Shown here piece after piece: positions 16,780-26,823 of a stretch of DNA of 64,000 nt. Position numbers and translations under genes: made by a program. The stretch comes from Bacteroides sp. (GTDB lineage: Bacteria > Bacteroidota > Bacteroidia > Bacteroidales > Muribaculaceae): positions 1-64,000 of the forward strand of contig JAMPBC010000003.1 in NCBI GenBank assembly GCA_023666905.1, read 5' to 3'. The notes beneath the pieces were generated by a model. The model was not told the origin of the DNA and did not search any database. It saw only the letters and a program-made list of their open reading frames with translations. Numbering within the stretch: the stretch's first letter is position 1; every line of letters starts with the position of its first letter.

Positions 16780-18128
16780 GCGTTGAGCACAACTCTCTGA
16801 CACGCCGTGTGCTTTCGGCCATGGGGTTGTTTGGATCAGTGGAGGTGTTGACAATGCTCTGCGCAGTTGTTCGTACCAAATTGGTGGCCGTATTCATTGG
16901 AGTTTCCGGGGTTGGCTTACTGGGGCTTTTCACCACCGCTGTAGAACTACTGTCTACATTGGTGCAAATGGGCATACGCACCACCGCAGTCCGCAGCATA
17001 GCCTCCTCTTCCGGAAGTGAACGTGAAGTAACCGTGGCATCCGTAATAAAGCTTGGTAAAATACTTGCATGCACCGGAATATTGTTGACCATTGCTGCCT
17101 CTCCCCTATTAAGCAAGCTCACATTCGGTTCTACGGAGCATGCATGGGCCTTTGTCACGTTAAGTCTGGCTGTTGGATGCAACACTATGGTGTCATCGCA
17201 ATCGGCTGTGCTGCAAGGTGAAAAGAAACTTTCTGCTATAGCAAAAGCATCGGTAGTTTCGGCTATTATATCACTTGCTATATCAGTTCCATTAATAGTT
17301 TACTTGCAAATCAATGGCGTGATTCCCATTCTGCTGTCCTACAGCATTGTCACCTACGTTGTTTACACTCTGGTCAGCCAAAGAAAGCGGACCTTGCCTA
17401 CTGTTCAAATTTCGCAAGTTAAAGAACGCGCACAAGTAATGATTAAACTCGGTGCATTTCTTACTGCATCGTCCGGTGCGACCTGGCTGGCTAATTATTT
17501 GATGATGTCCTACTTCAATAAAGTTGGCGGTGATGAATTGATGGGATTGTATCAAACAGGATATACTCTTTCAGTAAAGTATGTTGGAGTTGTTTTTACT
17601 GCCATGTCGCTTGAATATTTTCCCCGGCTAACCTCAGCCTTGAGTTCGGGGGTGAAAAGAGGGCAAACCATGTTGCGACATGAAACGTTTGTGGCCGTGT
17701 CAGTGATTGCAATTGTAGGAATAGCCATGATATTACTGGCACCGTGGATAGTTAATATTCTTTACAGCTCAAGCTTTTCCGACGTTGTGCCTATGGTTGT
17801 ATTGGCCTCACCCGGACTTGTGCTGAGAGCTGTTTCGTGGGCAATGGCATTTACAATTCTCGCGCTCGGCAAAGGTAAGATGTTTTTCATAACCGAAAGT
17901 TGTAGCTGCTTAACAAGTCTAATAGCAATGATTGCAGGTTACGAATTGGGAGGACTGGCCGGAATAGGCATAGGTTTTACTGCGTGGTATGCGGTGTACA
18001 CTTTGATTGTATGGTGGTGTGCTCGACAATATCTTTCCATAACTCTTGGCCTGAAATTATGGAGCTACACTGTTGTGATATTCACAGCCATGTGCTTAGT
18101 TTCTACTGCCAGAGTTAATTTTCTTTAG
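16767..18128 (+). CDS. Oligosaccharide flippase family (Wzx-like) membrane protein
   Basis: This 453-residue protein has about 12 predicted TM helices and the MOP-superfamily polysaccharide-transport layout. The repeated N-terminal half includes FIGVSGVGLLGLF and GIRTTAVRSIA near TM2-TM3, characteristic of O-antigen or enterobacterial-common-antigen translocases. Role inferred: flipping an undecaprenyl-linked glycan across the inner membrane. It overlaps the EnvC-like gene by 13 bases and ends the plus-strand operon. No glycosyltransferase or polymerase gene lies nearby, so the glycan cannot be deduced. ATG 16767 follows directly from the overlap; I see no better start. Confidence 0.85.
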   Translation: MGKVSVEHNSLTRRVLSAMGLFGSVEVLTMLCAVVRTKLVAVFIGVSGVGLLGLFTTAVELLSTLVQMGIRTTAVRSIASSSGSEREVTVASVIKLGKILACTGILLTIAASPLLSKLTFGSTEHAWAFVTLSLAVGCNTMVSSQSAVLQGEKKLSAIAKASVVSAIISLAISVPLIVYLQINGVIPILLSYSIVTYVVYTLVSQRKRTLPTVQISQVKERAQVMIKLGAFLTASSGATWLANYLMMSYFNKVGGDELMGLYQTGYTLSVKYVGVVFTAMSLEYFPRLTSALSSGVKRGQTMLRHETFVAVSVIAIVGIAMILLAPWIVNILYSSSFSDVVPMVVLASPGLVLRAVSWAMAFTILALGKGKMFFITESCSCLTSLIAMIAGYELGGLAGIGIGFTAWYAVYTLIVWWCARQYLSITLGLKLWSYTVVIFTAMCLVSTARVNFL

Positions 18129-18183
18129 GGCCCATTCGATAAGTGATGAGCTCTAAAGCCACCAACCAACCGTACTTCGCAAC

Positions 18184-20727
18184 TTAGAATGTGAAATGTA
18201 GTTCAAGACGGAGACCGCCCTTATCGGCCCCGGGGACATTTCGATAGCTCAGGCGCCATACATAGTCAAGACGGAGAATACGGAAAATATTATCGATACC
18301 AACACCTATTTCCATATAAGGCATTGCCGACATGGGCTGGGTATTGCTTATTTCCGGGAATGCAAAAAGCGAGGGGTTGTAGGCGGGATTATTGCGTTTG
18401 CTCAAATGGCCCCATATACCGCGAAACGAGAACACCTCTCTGAGTTTAAGTCGTTTGAAATAAGGAATATAGTTAAATATTGCCCCGTTAGCCCAGTAGG
18501 TAAGGTCCCATGATGCATAACTGTCGTTCATAAACTCCATTGGATTCATCAACGCAAAACTTTCAGGCTGAATGGTGTAAGAAAGATTCGCATTAGGGAT
18601 AAGAAGGTCAGGATAAGGCACACTATTCCACAGGTGACCGGCCTTGACAATAGCATCAAGGTAACCGAACGCCGAGAACCAGAATCTGTTTGAGACACTA
18701 AATTCAGTTTTGTTGATTTCAAACATGTTACCGGCAAAACCTTTGGGAGCATAGGTGTGAGTCAGCATAAAGGTTGGCGTTTCTTCGTTGATACGAATAC
18801 GATCTGAAGCCATTTGATAAACCTTTTCCCCGGGAGCATAACGCAACTGAAGCGAAAACATGCTTTCATTATAATGACCGTAACGGGTACCGGCCGGAGT
18901 AATAAACGTCATGTAATGGGTGGCTTCCTGGCGTTGATGTTTCACCGACGCAACTATTGAGAAATTGTTACGTAATTCCAAAGTGTAATCCAACGACGTG
19001 GTGCGCAGATAATCTATTTGATTATCATCGTGTCGTTTGAACGAAAGGAACATATTGTCGGCATTGGTAAACATGTAGTGTTGGCCAAGCATGTTAACAT
19101 CGTAAGCGTGGATGAGGCGTAGGGAATGAACGGGAAACTCACGCGAATGATAGCGCTTGTCAAGGAATGAGTATTCAAGTTCCCCGCTATACTTCATCTT
19201 ATGGTCGCGGGTCCCATATGCTACATATCCACGGGCAAAAAGACGTTTGCTCAAATTAGCAGTGGTTATACCTCCGGCTCGAAATCGGAAACCTTCAAGA
19301 GTGTTATGGCTCACAACAGTGTTTATAGGGCCTAAATCGAACTTACTTGGACGCCCGGTGGGTATGTAACCAAGCACCATTCTTTTAACAAACCCTTCGG
19401 CCAACCGGTAGAATTTATTTGACCTTAAACCGGTGGTAATAGCCGGGATAGCGACTTCACCGGAAGTTAGTGGTATGAGTCGGTTAGATTCCCAGTAAAG
19501 AGTATCGCGAGCATAGACATTCCCGGTGTACACCTCCTTGCCCAACTCTTCAAAGACGGCAGGATTGGACGATGGATTGAAATTGTGGTTGGCATACGCA
19601 GTGCTACGCCTGAAATAAAGGCCTTGAGTCCCGGGGATTATGGCAACCTCTGCCACAAGATCGTCACGAACAGGCAATCGCGACCCGTCGGCCGCTTTTT
19701 TATATTCTTGATTAATGAATAGACCTTCAATGAAATTCAGATTAATATCCTTTGGAACGTTCATAATAACTTTCTTTATGAACATTGTGCTGTCGCCTTC
19801 CGGAACATATACGCGGCCGGTGAACCCAAATGACTCTGAGTTGCGAGGCACAAAGGATAATTCAATGCATCTCACAGAATCAATCATAACAGTGTCAGTA
19901 AGATAAAATTTATAAAAGTCGGGCGCAATTTTTGACAATGGACTTACCATACGGTTATGTAGAAGGTCAATGTCATTTTCATACAGATCAATGTTTTTAA
20001 AGAAATCCTCATAGAGAGTCTGCATGTTTGCCTGATCAAGGAAATCGTCAAGCCCTTCCTGTCTTAAAGCCTGAACTTCGGCTTTTTCTGACTTGGGATT
20101 CTTACGATAATGGACCTCCGAAAGTTTCTCACGGGTGCTGAGAGTAAGGATGGGAGAACCGGAAACTTCAGAAGTGTCAATATGGTCACGTAGAAAATCG
20201 AATTTATTAAGAATCAGATTATTTTTACTATCAGGAGAAATGTTGTTGAGAGCCAATGTTATTCGTTCATACTGACTGTAGTTATAATTGTCGTTTCTAC
20301 GGGGGTCAGTCAAATCACGCGAATTGCGGATTTTGTTAACAAAGTCAACGGCTGGATTATTTTTCTTACTGTATTTCTCCTTTTTGGGCTTAACAACAAC
20401 TTCGGTCAATCTCACTCCGGTTGACGCGACAAAAATTTGTCGTCGCTGCTTCAAAAAATCTTTGTAGGATATGGTGACAGGCGAAAAACCTAACGCGGAT
20501 ACATGAAGACTGTCAGGCGCCGACGACAATTCCATTTTGAAATTACCTTTATCATTTGCCTGCACAGCCCACTGCTGACCGATGGCACTGACAGTTGCAT
20601 AAGGGACAACTTGGTTTGTGACCGAATCGCGTACGCTCCCCGAAATTTTAATCGAAGCAGCAGCTGAAAATGTCCAGGTTATGGCCAACAGCGTGAAAAC
20701 AATATGTCTTATGACATTATTGCTCAT
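18184..20727 (-). CDS. DUF5686 outer-membrane protein with carboxypeptidase-regulatory-like domain
   Basis: This 847-residue protein has a signal peptide (about 1-22, ending FSAAA), an N-terminal CarboxypepD_reg-like beta-sandwich (about 25-105, ISGSVRDSVTNQVVPYATV) as in TonB-dependent receptors, a middle region beginning VVVKPKKEKYSKK, and a long C-terminal barrel-like part ending LRLELHFTF. This is the DUF5686 family, restricted to Bacteroidota and of unknown function. The start used (ATG 20727) gives a clean signal peptide and overlaps the end of phoH by 11 bases; a longer frame to 20811 would add an implausible leader. It is probably co-transcribed with phoH. Likely outer membrane. Confidence 0.85.
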   Translation of the reverse strand: MSNNVIRHIVFTLLAITWTFSAAASIKISGSVRDSVTNQVVPYATVSAIGQQWAVQANDKGNFKMELSSAPDSLHVSALGFSPVTISYKDFLKQRRQIFVASTGVRLTEVVVKPKKEKYSKKNNPAVDFVNKIRNSRDLTDPRRNDNYNYSQYERITLALNNISPDSKNNLILNKFDFLRDHIDTSEVSGSPILTLSTREKLSEVHYRKNPKSEKAEVQALRQEGLDDFLDQANMQTLYEDFFKNIDLYENDIDLLHNRMVSPLSKIAPDFYKFYLTDTVMIDSVRCIELSFVPRNSESFGFTGRVYVPEGDSTMFIKKVIMNVPKDINLNFIEGLFINQEYKKAADGSRLPVRDDLVAEVAIIPGTQGLYFRRSTAYANHNFNPSSNPAVFEELGKEVYTGNVYARDTLYWESNRLIPLTSGEVAIPAITTGLRSNKFYRLAEGFVKRMVLGYIPTGRPSKFDLGPINTVVSHNTLEGFRFRAGGITTANLSKRLFARGYVAYGTRDHKMKYSGELEYSFLDKRYHSREFPVHSLRLIHAYDVNMLGQHYMFTNADNMFLSFKRHDDNQIDYLRTTSLDYTLELRNNFSIVASVKHQRQEATHYMTFITPAGTRYGHYNESMFSLQLRYAPGEKVYQMASDRIRINEETPTFMLTHTYAPKGFAGNMFEINKTEFSVSNRFWFSAFGYLDAIVKAGHLWNSVPYPDLLIPNANLSYTIQPESFALMNPMEFMNDSYASWDLTYWANGAIFNYIPYFKRLKLREVFSFRGIWGHLSKRNNPAYNPSLFAFPEISNTQPMSAMPYMEIGVGIDNIFRILRLDYVWRLSYRNVPGADKGGLRLELHFTF

Positions 20728-21718
20728 CCGGAATATCATTATGGGAAGTAACAGGGCTTGGATTCTCCTGCGCCTTTGCTTCAGAACGGTCAAACCGTTC
20801 ATAAGCTTCAACTATACGTTGAACCAAAGCATGGCGCACAATATCTTTTTTGCCAAACTCCACCTTGCCGATTCCCTTTACACCATTGAGAACGCGCAAT
20901 GCCTGAATAAGACCTGACGAGGTGGAACGCGGGAGGTCAATTTGCGTGGTATCACCAGTAATAAGCATTTTGGCATTCATGCCAAGACGCGTGAGAAACA
21001 TCTTTATTTGATGAGTAGTGGTGTTCTGCGCCTCATCAAGTACAATCACCGCATCGTTCAACGTACGGCCGCGCATAAACGCCAATGGTGCAATCTGAAT
21101 CACATTAGTATCCATATATTCTTTAAGCTTCAATGGCGGAATCATGTCCTCCAAAGCATCGTAAAGGGGCTGAAGATACGGATCTATCTTGTCTTTCATG
21201 TCACCGGGTAAAAATCCCAAACGTTCACCGGCTTCCACCGCCGGACGCGATAGTATGATTTTACGAACTTCTTTGTTTTTCAAAGCGCGAACAGCAAGCG
21301 CAATGGCAACGTATGTTTTGCCGGTACCGGCCGGACCGAGTGCAAAGGTTAAATCATTGTCGCGGAATGCATCGACAAGTTTCTGTTGGTTAGGAGTGCG
21401 GGCAGAAATGGGCTTACCGTTGAGTCCGAAAATAATAACTCCGTCGCTTTTCCGGTCGTGAGGCTGCTCTCCACGAACAATATCGATTATCACATCCTCG
21501 CTCAAAGAGTTGTACTTTACGCAGTAATCTTCAAGCTCGTGAACACGTTTTTCAAAGGTAGCGGTTTCAGCTTCGTCTCCAATCACCTTAATTACCGAAC
21601 CGCGAGCTGCAATGCGCAATTTCGGGAACAAGTTGCGGATAAGGTGCATATTGTTGTTGTTAACCCCATAAAAACTTTGAGGGTCAGCTTTATCAACGAG
21701 TATAATTCTTTCTATCAT
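20717..21718 (-). CDS. phoH: PhoH-family ATPase
   Basis: This 333-residue cytoplasmic P-loop ATPase of the PhoH family is related to the helicase domain of superfamily 1. Walker A (GPAGTGKT) is at 128-135, Walker B is the VLDEAQN segment, and LITGDTTQIDLP and the closing arginine-rich region follow. The N-terminal 70 residues carry the KH-like/PhoH N-terminal element (LRIAARGSVIKVIGDEAET). Known members act in RNA metabolism and may be phosphate-responsive; E. coli PhoH-like proteins are poorly characterised. A TAACTTTG box lies 62 bases upstream on the minus strand. Confidence 0.92.
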   Translation of the reverse strand: MIERIILVDKADPQSFYGVNNNNMHLIRNLFPKLRIAARGSVIKVIGDEAETATFEKRVHELEDYCVKYNSLSEDVIIDIVRGEQPHDRKSDGVIIFGLNGKPISARTPNQQKLVDAFRDNDLTFALGPAGTGKTYVAIALAVRALKNKEVRKIILSRPAVEAGERLGFLPGDMKDKIDPYLQPLYDALEDMIPPLKLKEYMDTNVIQIAPLAFMRGRTLNDAVIVLDEAQNTTTHQIKMFLTRLGMNAKMLITGDTTQIDLPRSTSSGLIQALRVLNGVKGIGKVEFGKKDIVRHALVQRIVEAYERFDRSEAKAQENPSPVTSHNDIPDEQ

Positions 21719-21779
21719 TCTTTATAATATCGGATACAAGCGTGTGTGAAACTTGCATGTCTTTATTTTATATAAGGTG

Positions 21780-21787
21780 CAAAGTTA
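21780..21787 (-). promoter_or_regulatory. -7 box (TAACTTTG) for phoH
   Basis: The minus-strand TAACTTTG matches the -7 consensus, about 60 bases before the phoH ATG. No -33 TTTG was found at the expected distance. Confidence 0.5.
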
Positions 21788-21851
21788 CTTGTTGTTCGGC
21801 AAACAAAGAAATTTTATGCCTACTTTGCAAATTGTTTTCACTATTTTTCAC

Positions 21852-21859
21852 TACATTTG
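21852..21859 (+). promoter_or_regulatory. -7 box (TACATTTG) for the CYTH gene
   Basis: TACATTTG matches the -7 consensus and lies only seven bases before the ATG, predicting a leader of a few bases. The -33 match is poor. Confidence 0.5.
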
Positions 21860-21866
21860 TGTCGCC

Positions 21867-22325
21867 ATGGCAAAAGAAATAGAACGAAAATTCCTCGTAA
21901 TAAACGATAGCTACCAATCACAGGCCAACAGCAAGTCCGTGATAAGGCAAGCCTATTTGTCAACCTTGCCCACATCCACCGTGCGCGTACGCACAATTGA
22001 CAACTGCGGTTATTTGACCGTTAAAGGAGTTAACAAAGGTGCGACTCGTAGCGAATGGGAATATGAGATTCCGGTTAACGACGCACTGTCCATGATGAAA
22101 GAATGTGCCGTGACTCCTATACTTGAAAAGGTGCGTTACCGAGTGGGCCGATGGGAAATTGATGAGTTCCATGGCAATCTTGAAGGGTTAACTGTTGCTG
22201 AAATTGAATTGACCGACGAAAAAGAAAATTTCGACATCCCAACGTTCATTGGCCGAGAGGTAACAGGCGACGAACGTTACTACAATTCGGTTCTGATACT
22301 TGCCACATCAGTGCCTTCTGCCTGA
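21867..22325 (+). CDS. CYTH-domain protein (triphosphate tunnel enzyme family)
   Basis: This 152-residue protein carries the ExExK signature at residues 4-8 (EIERK) and the paired basic/acidic strands of the triphosphate tunnel fold (VRVRTIDNCGYLTVKG, EWEYEIP, LEKVRYRV, WEIDEFHG, AEIELTDEKE). Bacterial short CYTH proteins act as inorganic triphosphatases or related phosphohydrolases; some are thiamine-triphosphatase-like, and class IV adenylate cyclases share the fold. The function here is inferred as triphosphate hydrolysis. ATG 21867 is certain from the family start (MAKEIERKF). The last 46 bases overlap, convergently, the coding end of the efflux outer-membrane gene, so antisense interference is possible. 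Confidence 0.9.
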   Translation: MAKEIERKFLVINDSYQSQANSKSVIRQAYLSTLPTSTVRVRTIDNCGYLTVKGVNKGATRSEWEYEIPVNDALSMMKECAVTPILEKVRYRVGRWEIDEFHGNLEGLTVAEIELTDEKENFDIPTFIGREVTGDERYYNSVLILATSVPSA

Positions 22326-23719
22326 GCGGAATAACTCCAGCCACCTCCAAGGCTCTTGTAAAGATTAACAAGAGCAAGATACTCATCCCTAACCGCATAG
22401 CTCAATGCAATCTGAGCTTCGAAATATCGGCGCTGGGCATCAAGCACGTCAATGTAGAGAGATGTTCCGCCGGTGTATTGCACTCTTGATAATTCCACAT
22501 ATTTCATTGCTGCGTCACGCAATTCGGTTTTAAGACCGGCTGTGCGCTGTGCGGAACGGTAGGATGTGAGAGCATCGCTAACCTCCTTGAATGCCGTAAG
22601 CACATTTTTCTCATATTCCAACCGTGCCTGATCATAGTTCGCAACGGCAGCCTGATGTTTCTTCTTGCGTTTTCCGAAGTCAAACACAGGCGACGTCAAC
22701 GAACCAACAACAAAGGAAAAGGGCGACTTGATTATATCGGCCAACTTATTGTTTTCAATACCTCCAGTCAAGCCAATTGTAAACCGGGGGAAACGATCGG
22801 CCCAAGCAATACCGACATCAGCCATTGCCTCCATCAAGCGATATTCTGAAGCTCTTAAATCGGGACGGCGACGTACCATTGTTGAAGGAACTCCTATTCG
22901 CGGACTTTTCATAACCACCTCCGAGAGGATTGTCTTAGGGCGCACAAGCCGAGGTCCGGCATATTCGCCAACAAGTAGCCTTAGGGCATTCTCCGTTAAC
23001 TGAATTTTCTCTTCAAGAGCAGGGACCAACGATGCCGTTGAAGTGTATTCAACTTCCGCCTGTCTATAAACCATTTCAGAGGTCAGACCGCCTTCAAAGC
23101 GCAATTTTGCCTGCTCAAGGCCCTCGCTGCGAGTCATAAGCGTACGTTTTACAATGTCCAACTCACTATCCAGTGCCATCAGGCGGAAATAAGCCTCGGC
23201 AATCTCCGCCATGACACTCATTTGCATTGCACGCATATCTTCAACTGAAGCTTGATATTGTGCATGAGCCTTCTTTTTCCCCCAGGATAATCTTTTCCAT
23301 AAATCAGCTTCCCAGCTCAATGACAATTTCACACCTAATTCGGGGTCGGCATCGGTGTGCTTTCCCGAGTAATCATTTGTTTCACGGTTAGCATATATTG
23401 TACCGGAAACAGTTGGCAGAAGCTCTGACGAAGCAGCCCCATAAAGAGCTTTCGCTTCTTCAATCCTCGCTGCAGCGATAAGCACGTCCTTGTTGTTTTC
23501 CAATCCAATGCGAATCAAGCCACACAGAATTGAGTCGCCATAGAAATTCCACCATGCCATATCGGCCATTGAAAGACTATCGGAAGCGATTGGGCGGTTA
23601 TTTGTACCGGTAAAGCTGTCGGGCAAATTGAGTTGCGGAGAAGCGCATTGCCGGGTACCGTTACAAGCAGAGATAAGCAACACCATAGTTGCAATTACCG
23701 GTATGTGGATGTATTTCAT
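22280..23719 (-). CDS. RND efflux outer-membrane lipoprotein (NodT/TolC-like)
   Basis: This 479-residue outer-membrane channel has a lipobox (LLISAC, acceptor Cys19) and two tandem OEP (outer membrane efflux protein) domains of long helices and short barrel strands, characteristic of the NodT/OprM branch. Examples are the repeat starts ALYGAASSELLPTVSG and ADVGIAWADRFPRFTIG. It forms a trimer that carries drugs or other compounds out through the tripartite pump. Its ATG overlaps the transporter stop by four bases. It is the last gene of the minus-strand efflux operon and overlaps the CYTH gene tail to tail. Confidence 0.93.
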   Translation of the reverse strand: MKYIHIPVIATMVLLISACNGTRQCASPQLNLPDSFTGTNNRPIASDSLSMADMAWWNFYGDSILCGLIRIGLENNKDVLIAAARIEEAKALYGAASSELLPTVSGTIYANRETNDYSGKHTDADPELGVKLSLSWEADLWKRLSWGKKKAHAQYQASVEDMRAMQMSVMAEIAEAYFRLMALDSELDIVKRTLMTRSEGLEQAKLRFEGGLTSEMVYRQAEVEYTSTASLVPALEEKIQLTENALRLLVGEYAGPRLVRPKTILSEVVMKSPRIGVPSTMVRRRPDLRASEYRLMEAMADVGIAWADRFPRFTIGLTGGIENNKLADIIKSPFSFVVGSLTSPVFDFGKRKKKHQAAVANYDQARLEYEKNVLTAFKEVSDALTSYRSAQRTAGLKTELRDAAMKYVELSRVQYTGGTSLYIDVLDAQRRYFEAQIALSYAVRDEYLALVNLYKSLGGGWSYSAQAEGTDVASIRTEL

Positions 23720-26700
23720 TTTCTTGATTTTTTACGGTGAAACTTCTGCATTAATTTACCAATGAAAACATAAAAGAACGGTACGAACACAATGCCGACT
23801 GTAATGGCTACCAACATTCCGAAGAATACTCCTGTGCCGATGCTGCGACGGCTTTCACTTCCCGGTCCTGTTGCTATAACGAGCGGAATAAGTCCGAGCA
23901 TAAACGCAAGCGACGTCATGACAAGCGGACGGAACCGGGTGCGGGCTGCTTCAACGGCTGCTTTTACCAGAGAAAGACCTCGTTCATGAGCTTCTTTGGC
24001 AAATTCAACAATCAAAATAGCATTCTTGGCAACAAGACCGACAAGCATTACCAGCCCAATCTGGAAATAGATGTTGTTCTCAAGACCGCATGCCCAAACG
24101 CCTAAGTAAGCGCCTACGCCGGCAACAGGCAATGATAATATCACTGCCAATGGCACAGTCCAACTTTCATAAAGTGCAGCCAAAAACAGGAATACGAACA
24201 CAAATGCCAGCAGAAGAACCAATGCAGTGTTGCCACCCTCATGTTTCTCTTGATAGGACAATCCACTCCATTCAACATCAACTTTGTCGCCAAGCTTTTG
24301 CTCCACAAGTTGTTCCATTGTTTCCATGGCTTGTCCCGAGCTGTAACCATGAGCTGCCTCTCCGGTAATCATGGCGCTGTTGAACATGTTGAAACGCTTC
24401 ACGTTACCGGCACCGGTGGTATAGTATGATTTTCCAAGAGAGGTCACCGGAAGCATTTCGCCGGAGGAACCTTTTACAAAGTAAAGATTGAGATTGTCAC
24501 GATGCGCCCTGTAAGGGGCTTCGGCCTGGATATATACACGGTAAATACGGTTAAACATATTGAAATCATTAACATACACCGAGCCTGTAAAAGCCTTGAC
24601 GGTTGAGAATATGTCGGCCATATTTACGCCTTGTAAACGAGCCTTGTCACGGTCGACATCAAAATACAGTTGAGGAATATCATGCTGCATTGAAGTGGAA
24701 AGGCCTGTTATCTGCGGCATTTTTACTGCTGCTGACATTAACGTGTCGACACATTGTTGCAACTCATTGTATGTTGTTGCACCACGGGCTTCAAGGGCCA
24801 TTTCAAAGCCGCCCGAAGAACCTAACCCGGGAATTACAGCCGGGCGTGATAGATAAGCCTTACTTTCAGGATACGTTGACAACTCAGCAAGCACTTCTGA
24901 CATAAGTACACCTATTTCGCGACCTTTTCGTTCTCCCCAAGGTTTTAGAATAACCGTAAGCTGGCTTCGCGATTGGCTTGTCCCGATTCTTGGACTTGAA
25001 CCGGTTACATTGAGAACATGTTCTACCTCCGGCTGATCAAGCAAATAGGCCATAGCGCGGTCAGTTACCGCACGGGTTCGCTCGATTGTCGCACCTTCCG
25101 GCAGCTCCAATTCTACGGTAAAGTAACCTTGGTCCTCCTGTGGCATGAAACTTTGAGGAACAAAGCGATTAAGTAACCACACAGCTATAAGAACGAGTCC
25201 GAAAGCAGCCAACATTCGCTTAGGCATCTTGACGGTTCGCCCCACAATGCGCCCATATAGATCCGTGCCTTTGGCGAGCCAGCGATTTATAACACGGAAC
25301 AAGCCACGTTTTTCTCCGGTTTCAGGCTTTAATAGATAAGCACACATCACCGGCGACAAACTCAAGGCAACAATTGTAGAAATGATAACTGAAACCGCAA
25401 TAGTTATGGTAAATTGACGATACAATTGACCCGATATGCCAGGCAAAAAGCTCACGGGAACAAATACGGCACATAACACAAGCGACATTGCCACCAAGGC
25501 ACCGCTGATACTTCCCATGGCCTTACGGGTGGCTTTTTGCGCGTCAATGCCTTCGGTGCGCATTATTCGGTCGACATTCTCCACAACCACAATAGCATCA
25601 TCAACCACTATACCAATTGCCAATATCAAACCAAGAAGCGTCAACATGTTGAGGCTGAAACCGAAAATCAACATAACACCGAAAGTTCCGATTAGCGAGA
25701 TGGGAACAGCCACAATTGGAATTACAGTAGCTCGCCAGTTTTGAAGCGAAAGGAACACCACGAGAATCACCAACAGCAAAGCCTCGAAAAGGGTGCGGTA
25801 AACATGGTGAATTGACTCATTGATATATGTAGTCATATCAAAGGGTATCTGATAACTGATCCCTTCGGGAAACGAAGCGCTGATTTCCTCCATAGCTTTA
25901 CGCACAGAATTAGCCACGTCAATGGCATTCGCTCCCGGAAGCATATTAATGTTAAGTACGGCCGCATTGCCACCGTTGATACCACTTTCGGTAGAGTAAG
26001 ACGAAGCTTCAAGCGATACTCTGGCCACATCGCGCAGGCGTATGATAGAGCCATTGCCATTGGCACGGATAACGATTTGTTCAAAATCCTGCACGGATGA
26101 AAGTCGGCCACGGGCCGTAATGGGCACGGTCAACTCAACGGAACCTGACGGAGCTTGCCCCAAAACGCCGGCTGCCGATTCACTGTTTTGGTCACGTAAC
26201 GCCTTTTGGAGGTCTTGGACTGTCAAGCCAAGATTGGCAAGTTTATCGGGCTGGACCCATATTTGCATAGCATAATAGCGGCCCCCTACATTGCGGACAC
26301 TTCCCACCCCCGGCACACGTCGCAACATGTCCACCACATTCAATGTGGCATAGTTGCTGAGATATATCTCATCGTACTTGGGGTCCGACGACAGAAGTGT
26401 TATGGTCATCAGCTTGTTTTCCGTCTCTTTTTCAACCGTTATGCCATTCTGCACCACTTCGGCCGGAAGGCGCGACTCGGCCTTCTTCACACGGTTCTGA
26501 ATGTCAACAGCAGCCAGCTCCGGATCGGTGTCAATGTCAAAGGTAACCGTGGCTGAGAATGAGCCGGAGTTGGACGAAGATGATTGCATATAGGTCATTC
26601 CCGGGGTTCCGTTGAGTTCTTGCTCAATAGGAGTGGCCACAGCTTGCGTTACTGTAATGGCATCGGCACCCGGATAGCTCGCGCTTACCCTGACAACCGG

Positions 26701-26823
26701 GGGGACTATTTCAGGATATTGGTCAACAGGCAATAGCATCAATCCTATGGCACCGATAATCACAATGACTATCGACACCACTACCGACAAAACGGGGTGG
26801 TCAAGAAAAAAATTCCGTTTCAT
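23716..26823 (-). CDS. RND (HAE1) multidrug efflux transporter, AcrB-like
   Basis: This 1035-residue inner-membrane proton antiporter is close to AcrB length. It shows 12 TM helices in two halves with large periplasmic porter domains. The conserved aspartate pair in TM4 (IGIVVDDAIVVVENV) carries the proton relay. The family start (FFLDHPVLSVVVSIVIVIIG) and the closing TM11-12 motif (GTGVFFGMLVAITVGIVF) are present. It works with the adjacent membrane-fusion protein and the NodT-like channel, all overlapping by four bases (ATGA), to expel lipophilic or amphipathic compounds. The substrate range cannot be read from sequence. No TetR, MarR or AraC regulator lies beside it, unlike many pump operons. 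Confidence 0.95.
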   Translation of the reverse strand: MKRNFFLDHPVLSVVVSIVIVIIGAIGLMLLPVDQYPEIVPPVVRVSASYPGADAITVTQAVATPIEQELNGTPGMTYMQSSSSNSGSFSATVTFDIDTDPELAAVDIQNRVKKAESRLPAEVVQNGITVEKETENKLMTITLLSSDPKYDEIYLSNYATLNVVDMLRRVPGVGSVRNVGGRYYAMQIWVQPDKLANLGLTVQDLQKALRDQNSESAAGVLGQAPSGSVELTVPITARGRLSSVQDFEQIVIRANGNGSIIRLRDVARVSLEASSYSTESGINGGNAAVLNINMLPGANAIDVANSVRKAMEEISASFPEGISYQIPFDMTTYINESIHHVYRTLFEALLLVILVVFLSLQNWRATVIPIVAVPISLIGTFGVMLIFGFSLNMLTLLGLILAIGIVVDDAIVVVENVDRIMRTEGIDAQKATRKAMGSISGALVAMSLVLCAVFVPVSFLPGISGQLYRQFTITIAVSVIISTIVALSLSPVMCAYLLKPETGEKRGLFRVINRWLAKGTDLYGRIVGRTVKMPKRMLAAFGLVLIAVWLLNRFVPQSFMPQEDQGYFTVELELPEGATIERTRAVTDRAMAYLLDQPEVEHVLNVTGSSPRIGTSQSRSQLTVILKPWGERKGREIGVLMSEVLAELSTYPESKAYLSRPAVIPGLGSSGGFEMALEARGATTYNELQQCVDTLMSAAVKMPQITGLSTSMQHDIPQLYFDVDRDKARLQGVNMADIFSTVKAFTGSVYVNDFNMFNRIYRVYIQAEAPYRAHRDNLNLYFVKGSSGEMLPVTSLGKSYYTTGAGNVKRFNMFNSAMITGEAAHGYSSGQAMETMEQLVEQKLGDKVDVEWSGLSYQEKHEGGNTALVLLLAFVFVFLFLAALYESWTVPLAVILSLPVAGVGAYLGVWACGLENNIYFQIGLVMLVGLVAKNAILIVEFAKEAHERGLSLVKAAVEAARTRFRPLVMTSLAFMLGLIPLVIATGPGSESRRSIGTGVFFGMLVAITVGIVFVPFFYVFIGKLMQKFHRKKSRK

